A DNA stretch of 64,000 nt from a virus: positions 1-64,000 of the IMG/VR virus record IMGVR_UViG_3300027498_000003; one strand, given 5' to 3'. Positions 57,701 to 64,000 of this stretch are shown piece by piece. Position 1 is the stretch's first letter, and every line of letters starts with the position of its first letter. The notes beneath the pieces were generated by a model. It worked only from the letters and a program-made list of their open reading frames with translations, did not search any database and was not told the DNA's origin. The position numbers and the translations under genes were made by a program.

Positions 57701-60585
57701 TCTCTATCTGGTTGGTTGTTTTGTTGTGGGTTAGTTTCTGTTCCATCTGTTGTATTATCTTGGTCCCGTCCTTGAGGAGGGTTACTTGTCTCGGTGCTTG
57801 TAGTATTGTCATTTATATTTCCTCTATTTGCTAATATTGGTGTTGCTTTGCTTTTCACTATTTCAATCACTTCTTGTAGCTCCGAGGTTTCTATAGGCCC
57901 TAATGCCTCCTCTTTGGCTCGTATGGCTATGTCTAAAGCGGTATCTTGGTCATTTATAGTAAACTCATTGCCGTTCCTGTTATCCACCAAAGTAGCAGCT
58001 ACAACAGCTCCATTATCGTCTTTTGTAGTGTCTCTGAAACTTAAAAAGTTAATGTCAATAATGTCTTGAGGGCCTTGTTGGGTTCTAGTTTCTGCTACAT
58101 TTTGTTCAGCCTGTTCTTGCTTTGTTTTAGATATAGGGGAAGATGAAGGTTCCCCATTAATCTTAACTCTTCTCCAACCCTCCCCAACTTTAACTACGTC
58201 TATTTTTTGCCCTTTGTTATTAGTCACAAAAGATGTACCGGGCCTATCGACTATCGTTGGTGTGAATGTCAACTCTGAAGACTGACCTGGGCCTAACCTA
58301 CCTTGCTGTGTATTTCCCTCGGAATTTGTGAATGTTACTGAAATATCTGATAGGTTACCTAATCTTTCGGGAGTAATTAAGGTTTCACTTCCTTCTTTTC
58401 TTTTCGGCTTTCCAATAATTCTAAAACCTCTAGGCGCTCTCGTTTCGACAATTTCGCTAGGATCGTTAACTGTTGCAAGTTCATAATTTTCTAATTTTAT
58501 AATTGAATTTTCTATATTAGATTTTATAACATTCTTTAGCCCATCACTTAGCGTGTCGTCAGCATCAATTTTATCATATAATTCGTATAATTTATCTGCA
58601 TTAGAATCTAACTCAAATTCAGATATAAAATCTGCATTATTTATTTTGGAATTAACTTCCCCTACTGTATTGTCTATATCTAAATCAGAAAACTGCTGTC
58701 CTAATTCATTTATATTAACTAAAGCCTGAGTGACGGCTTGCTGCTGCTCTGGTAGGCTATCGTTAAAGTTCTCTATAGGGATACCACGGGCTTGTAGTAC
58801 CTCGGCTTTCTTAGCAGCTGAGTTTTCTGCTCCTACTGTGGTTACTTTATTTTCTGGTAATCCTATTATGTCTGATATGAAGGATTTCTGATCATCGTCG
58901 CGGGCCGTTAGTATCTCTATATCTTCTCCATTTCTTATCCTATTTGACACATCTTCTCCTAAAGGAGTTAGGTTACCTGTCTTAGTATCGAATAGTGTAT
59001 CATCGAAATCATATACGGTCGGTAAATTTTGCTTTATTTCCCCGTCCCCGTCCTGCTGATCACTCTGCTCAGTTTTCGTAGGAACTTCTGCCACTGGTGC
59101 TTTCTTCTGTACTGTCGCATCTTTTTCTTGCTCGGCATTAGGAAGCACGGTATCTGTCGGAGAGATCTCTTCATTTATTATATCATTTAATTCCTCAGTT
59201 AATTGTTTCTTCTTTATTTTACCTGTAGGAGAATTATCATCTTTAAGTTCATCCAACTTTGACTCAATCTCCGCTACTTTAGGTACGCTTTCTGCTTTTA
59301 CATTTGGCAATTTTTCTTTAATCTCTGCCTGCTTAAACTTCGCAGCAAACTCTTTTTCTAAAGTAGGATCGTTGCTTATCTCTACATTAGCAGCTTTAAC
59401 TTGTTCTGGAGTCGCTGTCTTTATGAAGTTCTCTAATTCGTTTTTACCTACTCTGTTCCCGTTTAGTTTATAAGGAGGCCCTTTCGATGCCGCTACGCTT
59501 GTAGTTACAATAGCAGGGCCTACGCCGCCTATACCCTCTAATAAAGTCTCTGTTATGTCAAAAGGTTGGCCGGCTACTCGTCTAGCTGCTGCTTCACCTG
59601 CACCGTCCCCTACAGCTCCTACAGCCGCTGCCTTAGCCCCTGCTACGCCTGCCCTACCCGTGTTCTTTATAGTGTTAGCAGCTACTGTGCCTCCTATCCT
59701 GGCAGTTAATCCATTTATTACACCTATAGTTAACCCCGCTCCTATGGCTCTATTTCTTAAAGAATTAAACTTATCAGAATCCTCAAGTATATCTTTTACG
59801 TTTTCTGCATTGAATTCTTTTTCATTATCCTTAAGCTCTTCTTGAAGTATTTCTGAAAATCTTAATGAAGATTCCAACACAGTAGATGCTGCGGTGAATG
59901 CCCCCGTAGCCGCTCCCCCAAGGCCTCCTATGGCTGTTCCTACTGGGCCTAAGCTTGATCCAACTAAAGCAGAAGTACCTGCTGTGGCCGCTCCTCCTGT
60001 AGCTCCTGCCTTTAGCGTAGTACTGTTCCCCAATAAAGCAGCTGTAGAGCTTGCTAAAACCTCGGGAACTATGGTAAACGAGTTAAGTGCAAACGTTTTC
60101 CAACCTTCAAGAGTGCCAAATCCCCCTGCTTCTATGAAAGAATTAAACTCATCTGAATTGCCCTGCTCTGCTAAGAGGTTATTAGCTTCTACAAATTTAG
60201 CTATCTCTTCGTCTGTTGTGTCTTTTCCAGAAGTTAGTAAGCTCAAAGATTCCCCTACAGAATCTCCTTGCAGATTTCCTTTAGATACAGCTCGGGCCAT
60301 ATCATCTATGAAATCCCCTACAATAGGTACTTTATTTATTATGTTACCTACTGTTCCTGTAAGAAATTGATTCTCTCCAGTCTGCTCTTCTGTAGGTTCT
60401 GTTTGATCAGGATCTGAGCTCCCTATCATTTTATTAAAATCCTCTATAGACCCTTTATCAGAATAGTGCTGACCATAGATACCTTCAATAACACCAGGCT
60501 GAGCTGCTGCTTTTTTGAAATCCTCAAACGACCCTTTATCTGAGTAATGTTGATTATATATCCCTAAAAGGATTTCTTCATTCAT
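54712..60585 (-). CDS. Giant virion protein, probable ejection (gp16-like) protein with embedded HAD domain
   Basis: A 1957-residue protein. The N-terminus duplicates a motif (IYNQHYSDKGSFEDFKK and IYGQHYSDKGSIEDFNK). Residues about 160-330 are Gly/Ala-rich and hydrophobic. A HAD domain at about 520-620 has YDFDDTLFDT (D526, D528), ILTARDDDQ and NFNDSLPEQ. Helical and coiled-coil regions follow. Size, position and neighbours match the largest podovirus internal core protein (T7 gp16 analogue) that enters the host with the DNA. The HAD part is unexpected in such a protein. Confidence 0.65.
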   Translation of the reverse strand: MNEEILLGIYNQHYSDKGSFEDFKKAAAQPGVIEGIYGQHYSDKGSIEDFNKMIGSSDPDQTEPTEEQTGENQFLTGTVGNIINKVPIVGDFIDDMARAVSKGNLQGDSVGESLSLLTSGKDTTDEEIAKFVEANNLLAEQGNSDEFNSFIEAGGFGTLEGWKTFALNSFTIVPEVLASSTAALLGNSTTLKAGATGGAATAGTSALVGSSLGPVGTAIGGLGGAATGAFTAASTVLESSLRFSEILQEELKDNEKEFNAENVKDILEDSDKFNSLRNRAIGAGLTIGVINGLTARIGGTVAANTIKNTGRAGVAGAKAAAVGAVGDGAGEAAARRVAGQPFDITETLLEGIGGVGPAIVTTSVAASKGPPYKLNGNRVGKNELENFIKTATPEQVKAANVEISNDPTLEKEFAAKFKQAEIKEKLPNVKAESVPKVAEIESKLDELKDDNSPTGKIKKKQLTEELNDIINEEISPTDTVLPNAEQEKDATVQKKAPVAEVPTKTEQSDQQDGDGEIKQNLPTVYDFDDTLFDTKTGNLTPLGEDVSNRIRNGEDIEILTARDDDQKSFISDIIGLPENKVTTVGAENSAAKKAEVLQARGIPIENFNDSLPEQQQAVTQALVNINELGQQFSDLDIDNTVGEVNSKINNADFISEFELDSNADKLYELYDKIDADDTLSDGLKNVIKSNIENSIIKLENYELATVNDPSEIVETRAPRGFRIIGKPKRKEGSETLITPERLGNLSDISVTFTNSEGNTQQGRLGPGQSSELTFTPTIVDRPGTSFVTNNKGQKIDVVKVGEGWRRVKINGEPSSSPISKTKQEQAEQNVAETRTQQGPQDIIDINFLSFRDTTKDDNGAVVAATLVDNRNGNEFTINDQDTALDIAIRAKEEALGPIETSELQEVIEIVKSKATPILANRGNINDNTTSTETSNPPQGRDQDNTTDGTETNPQQNNQPDREGSTPADADSAAVPSVQETSDGVQEQAVPEQSNLETDFNKNPGISSNSGFGLTPDLFKKGLSTSMARLKDFLKDGGARLLDELNKRGGLRRSPEVYEAMTDKTNQMNALLSKGDRIRIRLNSATKKWTKDQKEQVTNELNGIEVDNSILSKDKLDSISEIILDMRQTIDALSREISRIPGAVNDVQVEVIQNNLGKYTTRIYEAHRNPAWAEKVKGMPDIWSEGLDAYERLYRSRFKSNEKRLDGLRTSLANLPNSNAAERAARQAVEKRIRAQEILQSRLQNLINDRTALDEHVLGELENMSNPNFDPTIEGNKKGAADISILRQKKDVPASIRKLLGEIRDPDTLFLATIAKMQSNITGNHFQMALLDNDKYFSLDRNESKRHTKRISTKDSRLQIFRDRGINNIWVTPEMQGEISSFMTDYSAGIGLLKALNAMTKMGLTVYSPTTQNRNLFGNIPFMMMNGYFRPSNKFGAQVFKELGIETVTRLKEFAGDNITRNKKRADLIDKMVGLGLLGTNVDVGELNSLFDDSKILKRIGKGLEENLNKNVAGQFTKKWAFDAWKFAYRASDDMFKMVAFSFETKQQAEALYDKKYEDLADAERVTVDQRSAKIVRDTLPNYNETYKFVKRLKNLAVIAPFASFAGEVIRTTIGRVDLSILEIKSGNPKLKQIGINRSLGTGAMFLVTLFAGEMFSDTEDEEYETLMKYYMPPWVNDAIVEKKDGFYEYTNPSTINPIGFLGDFESALKREGMAKALRVLAEPFTSTEPAVEALLQVFSNSDAFGNKIYSEDINSVRDAIGKTADIATFLANKGPTPGVVRMLGKKGKVHDRLEDAKRKLEKKTKAGKTDKKLEKQIRLLERQIRNENIAFTGLRFSILDPERGSRFRFIDEMKNINESKDLYFSRTDPGSTDSERTKAYDRSVRRYNKALNQLRDMYKDTKNHLDIDLKNQLNDFSFDKNKFSRKEKDYITGKKDKIPTLVIKSHFERLDLPIPKK

Positions 60586-60588
60586 TTA

Positions 60589-63351
60589 TTATATATCATA
60601 TCCGATTAGTGTAGAAGATACTTCATCTACAGAGCCTAAAGCTATTACTTGTTGCTGTTCCGGAGAGTTTACCGTACCTCCCACGCCTGTTAGACCTGTG
60701 CCTGATTGCAAGGTTCTTTGCGGCACCGTTAAAACAGCTTTATATTGATCAGTTTCCTTTCCTTTTTTAACTTGTATAGTGCTGCCGTCCTGCAAAGTAT
60801 AAGACGTTTGCCCACCGTTTGGTATATCTTTTAAGTCTTTTTGTAATTTATTAAATTTATCTTCTTGCTTTACCGCTTCGTCGATTTGTCTTTTCAAAAC
60901 TTGCCTCTCTTTTGCTGCTTCAGGTATGGGGTCCCCAAAGTCATCCTCTAAAGGTATGGCATCTAATTGAGTTTGTAATTGTTCTACAGTAGCCGCTATT
61001 GTATCAGATACTGTAGGAGGATCCTTTTCAATGGTCTCTCCGGCACTTGCCGTAGTATCGACAGATGCTTCTTCCTCCCCTCTCCCTACAATAGGTATAC
61101 CAAATCCAAAACTATCGGTACGCCTTCCGCTCTGTACTGGCGTAGTTGTTTTCAAGAACTCGGATCTCTCGGCCTCAAACCTATCCTTAGTTGCTGGGAA
61201 TTTTTCTATTTTAGCATCGGTAACTGCGTTTATAAAGTCCTCTCTATTATTAACAGATTCTACAGGTATATCTCTTATGACCCTGTTTATAGACCCAAAT
61301 TGATTATGAGTACCTACTGCTAAATCTAATGTTTCAGCATCTAAAACTAAATTAGGGAATTTAGACTTAATAGCACTCGTAACTTTAGGTTCTACATTTT
61401 GTACAATAAAAGCCTCCTGAGCACGGGCGAATCCGTCCTCGTCTCTGGATGTCGAGGAATTAAACCATGCATTTATATCTTCGTTAGAGTTAGATGCAGG
61501 TTTCCCAAATCCTGCGGCTTCTGCTGCTTGTAAAAACTGAGGTAGAACAGAGTTTTTATTAAATTGGTAAAGCCCCCATGACGGTTCTCTGCTGAGTTTT
61601 ACAGCACCATCTGTACCTTTAGGGACCACTTTGTTTCCATCCCAAAATAAATCTTCCGGGCCTATATTACCTGATCCTACGTTTATAATATTTCCAGAGG
61701 GATCAGTGTATATGCCACTCCTTATAGATGGGTCAAATCCTGATTCTCTAGCTATAGTAGACTTGTGTCTAAATGTAGTAGGATTAGCTGTGGAAGCATT
61801 TGATTTAAAATTGAGTACAGACGAAGGCGGCGTCTGAACTTTGCCTTTGCCTACTATGCTGCTTACATTTCTATAGACGGTAGGGGTATTTTCAAATTCT
61901 AGAAAACTCTTTTCTAAAGCATTTTGTATTGTTTCAGTAGTAGCGCCTTCTTTTGCGGACTCAGTCTCTGCTAACTGCACCATCCTGGCTAAATCTACTG
62001 GGCCTAATTTATTTGTAGCATTCGCCAATCCTCTAGCTTCTGCATCCGCTATCTCATAACCTAAACCGGTTATAGTATCTCTAAATCCTATGGCCTCAGT
62101 TTCATCGGCATCTAAGCCAGATTGAGAGGTACTCTCTGCCGCTGCCTGATCTACTTCGGCCGCTAATCTCGCCTCTTTAGCCACCTCGGTGTTAGCCTTT
62201 ATACGATCAGTATTTTCGGAAAAAGCATCATTGGCCGCTTCATTATCTTCCTCTCTAATGTTATTATCAGTTTCTAAAGTGTCTGACCGGTCGTCTCTTA
62301 TAGCCTTGGCCGCTCCTACAGCTGAATCCCCTTCTCTTGCTATAATCGTATTACGCTGAGACTTAGATCTTTTTGCTATTGCAAACTTATTATCAACTTC
62401 ATCTTTTACCCATTGATCAAATGTTTTAGGAGGTAACCCTGCCGCTCTTTGAGCATCTACATGTTTTCCATATCTGTACCTATATATAGAAGATCCTTGG
62501 GTGTTTGATTTTATAAATTTCTCTAAACCCAATTTCTTCTGTTCTAATTGTTCATTGGATGCGCCAGCTTCCATCCTTGCCGCTACTGCAGAGGAGTCAT
62601 CTGAAGTCATATTTTGAAGTATCCATTTATTAGAAAAAGCTTGATCATCTACAAACTGAGTTACAGATTCATCGAACTTATCTACTGTATCCTTACTTAT
62701 GGAACCGTTAGCCTGTGTGTTCATCCAAGCTCTAACTAACCTTTTGAAGTCTCCAGAGTCTTTACTTCCTGAAGATTTGAACCGCCTTACCGCGTCCATC
62801 GCCGCATCATGTGCTGCGTAATTAGGTATATCCTCATCTGATATGCCATCAAGAGACTCTAGCATCTTTCCATATATAGCATTACCTTGTACCGCCCTTA
62901 TAACATCTTTATCTTGGTAAAATGCCCCTAATTGAGCCTGCAAAGCCTTAAACTCTTGAGACTTCTGCTGAGCAGTTCGTGGAGATAAAGCTACGTCTGA
63001 TCCTAATTGAGTTAATCTAGATAACAAAGCTTGTTCCTTATTAAACAGAGCCATCTCTTCGGCGCTGTTGGTATCCAATAAGCTGGGAGTTAATCTAGCT
63101 TTGAACTGCTTCTGCATAGCGCTTACCTGATCTAAAAAGGTATCTCTCCTATCTCTGGAGATACTCTCTTCTAATCTCTGCCTGTTTAAGGCTGTATTCA
63201 TGGTAGATAGAAACGGCTGAATGCTCGGGCCGGATCCTACATCAATACCTTGAGTACTTAATCTACCTAAATTAGTATTAAGGCCGGCGTTAGGTAGTAC
63301 TCCACCAACTTGCTTATTAATGATATCTATTATTCTAATCTCTCTTGCCAT
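60589..63351 (-). CDS. Virion protein with lytic transglycosylase-like domain (gp15/gp16 analogue), 920 aa
   Basis: Helical N-terminal half. Residues about 525-740 resemble a lysozyme/transglycosylase fold: STIARESGFDP (E536, probable catalytic), WGLYQFNKNSVLPQFL and a later LAVGTHNQFGSI. It would open the peptidoglycan during entry. It overlaps the upstream gene stop by one base (TAATG) and is followed three bases later by the giant protein, forming an ejection-protein operon. Confidence 0.7.
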   Translation of the reverse strand: MAREIRIIDIINKQVGGVLPNAGLNTNLGRLSTQGIDVGSGPSIQPFLSTMNTALNRQRLEESISRDRRDTFLDQVSAMQKQFKARLTPSLLDTNSAEEMALFNKEQALLSRLTQLGSDVALSPRTAQQKSQEFKALQAQLGAFYQDKDVIRAVQGNAIYGKMLESLDGISDEDIPNYAAHDAAMDAVRRFKSSGSKDSGDFKRLVRAWMNTQANGSISKDTVDKFDESVTQFVDDQAFSNKWILQNMTSDDSSAVAARMEAGASNEQLEQKKLGLEKFIKSNTQGSSIYRYRYGKHVDAQRAAGLPPKTFDQWVKDEVDNKFAIAKRSKSQRNTIIAREGDSAVGAAKAIRDDRSDTLETDNNIREEDNEAANDAFSENTDRIKANTEVAKEARLAAEVDQAAAESTSQSGLDADETEAIGFRDTITGLGYEIADAEARGLANATNKLGPVDLARMVQLAETESAKEGATTETIQNALEKSFLEFENTPTVYRNVSSIVGKGKVQTPPSSVLNFKSNASTANPTTFRHKSTIARESGFDPSIRSGIYTDPSGNIINVGSGNIGPEDLFWDGNKVVPKGTDGAVKLSREPSWGLYQFNKNSVLPQFLQAAEAAGFGKPASNSNEDINAWFNSSTSRDEDGFARAQEAFIVQNVEPKVTSAIKSKFPNLVLDAETLDLAVGTHNQFGSINRVIRDIPVESVNNREDFINAVTDAKIEKFPATKDRFEAERSEFLKTTTPVQSGRRTDSFGFGIPIVGRGEEEASVDTTASAGETIEKDPPTVSDTIAATVEQLQTQLDAIPLEDDFGDPIPEAAKERQVLKRQIDEAVKQEDKFNKLQKDLKDIPNGGQTSYTLQDGSTIQVKKGKETDQYKAVLTVPQRTLQSGTGLTGVGGTVNSPEQQQVIALGSVDEVSSTLIGYDI

Positions 63352-64000
63352 TAAACTGCATTTGAAGGATTAGCAAAATTACCTTGTGATAGTATTTGTA
63401 GAGGTATATTTTGTAAGGCTTGATTAAATGCTCGCCTCGCCGCGATTTCTGCATTTGCTCTTTGAGACGCCACGTCATTTTTACTTTGAGCCTCATTCGT
63501 CAGTAAGTTAGTATTTAGCCCTAATAGCTGGTTAGCTAAAGCTTGCTGCTGATCAACTATACCTAAGTCAAATCTTGCTCTGTTTGTAACCTGCCCACTG
63601 TTAAATCCAAATTGATTCTGGTTAATCCCAGAGTTAATACCAAATATTTGATTAGCAATACCGTTTTGTAAATTTATATTGTTATTAGTTGCATCGAATA
63701 TTCTTCCTATGTTGTTGGCCTGGTTATTAAAACCTGTTTGTATTGCACCGTTAAATCCTTGAAATCTATTAGTTAGCCCTGCAACTTGTCTATCCGCATT
63801 GAGGTTATCTGTATCGATAAATGCATTAGCCTGATTCGTTCTGAGTTCCCCTAATCTTAGGTCAAAATTGGGATTAAATCCTGCCTGCTGTTGTCGGGCT
63901 AAATTAGCTCTCACTAAAGCGTCCTGTACTGGATCTCCTGTAGACACGTTGTTAGCGAAGTTGTTGGCCGCCTGTCTGGATGCTCTGTCGCTTATAGCTG
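63351..64000 (-). CDS. Asn/Gln-rich ejection-like protein (gp14 analogue), incomplete at window edge
   Basis: The reading frame is open to the window edge, so the start is missing; an internal GTG at 63947 is not the real start. Very rich in Asn, Gln and Gly (GINQNQFGFNSGQVTNRA), with helical ends. It precedes the transglycosylase-type gene, as T7 gp14 precedes gp15. Likely a small internal virion protein. Confidence 0.55.
   Translation of the reverse strand, partial: AISDRASRQAANNFANNVSTGDPVQDALVRANLARQQQAGFNPNFDLRLGELRTNQANAFIDTDNLNADRQVAGLTNRFQGFNGAIQTGFNNQANNIGRIFDATNNNINLQNGIANQIFGINSGINQNQFGFNSGQVTNRARFDLGIVDQQQALANQLLGLNTNLLTNEAQSKNDVASQRANAEIAARRAFNQALQNIPLQILSQGNFANPSNAV

Noticed and set aside
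54712-60585. Many plus-strand ORFs of 60-170 codons opposite the giant protein
   Set aside because: They lie antisense within one continuous 1957-codon frame, and their low-complexity composition mirrors the Gly/Ala-rich coding of the other strand.
1-64000. CRISPR arrays
   Set aside because: The only regularly recurring strings are in the cassette spacers. They are separated by 100-500 bp of coding sequence rather than short unique spacers.

Overview
The window reads as one contiguous stretch of a large double-stranded DNA tailed phage, most likely infecting a member of the Bacteroidota. Evidence for the host group: recognisable promoters have the TTG-N20-TAnnTTTG form rather than sigma70 boxes, most starts lack a Shine-Dalgarno sequence and are preceded by A-rich tracts, and several phage genes carry lipoprotein or signal peptides. 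No ribosomal RNA, convincing tRNA, CRISPR array, insertion sequence or integrase was seen. The ejection-protein-like trio at the right end points to a podovirus-like virion. This is inference, because the portal, capsid, terminase and RNA polymerase lie outside the window.

Layout. (1) 0-14 kb, plus strand: tightly packed early-type genes, many overlapping as ATGA or TAATG, mostly unknown, with a DUF932 protein, a Gp88-like protein, a Thg1-type 3'-5' RNA polymerase and a TOPRIM primase. (2) 14.1-22.7 kb: about 23 tiny ORFs, most separated by 50-200 bp spacers. The spacers carry a recurring module: an inverted repeat with ATTAT...ATAAT edges, then a promoter (GGATTG, about 20 bp, TTTGAG), then often a second dyad around the -7 box. 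This is the most unusual part of the window and looks like an array of exchangeable small-gene cassettes. (3) 22.7-32.4 kb: exported proteins (M15-type peptidase, zincin lipoproteins), an ArsR-type regulator, a HAD phosphatase and more small genes. (4) 32.6-39.9 kb, minus strand: cysteine-rich, repeat-containing proteins, probably tail or receptor-binding structures, with a small nucleotidyltransferase among them. (5) 40.0-54.3 kb, plus strand: replication and recombination, with an intein-containing family A DNA polymerase, a DnaB/RepA-like ATPase, a possible ssDNA-binding protein, a NinG-like nuclease, a UvsX/RecA-like recombinase and an SF2 helicase with an intein in its Walker A motif. (6) 54.3-64.0 kb, minus strand: three very large or glutamine-rich genes resembling podovirus internal ejection proteins. 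One carries a lytic transglycosylase-like domain and one an embedded HAD phosphatase domain. The last gene runs off the window edge.

How the parts fit: the plus-strand early region and cassette array probably supply host-takeover and counter-defence functions from individual promoters. The central plus-strand block copies and recombines the genome. The two minus-strand blocks build the virion. Divergent transcription starts at about 39.9-40.0 kb, and convergence occurs near 32.4-32.6 kb and at 54.27 kb.
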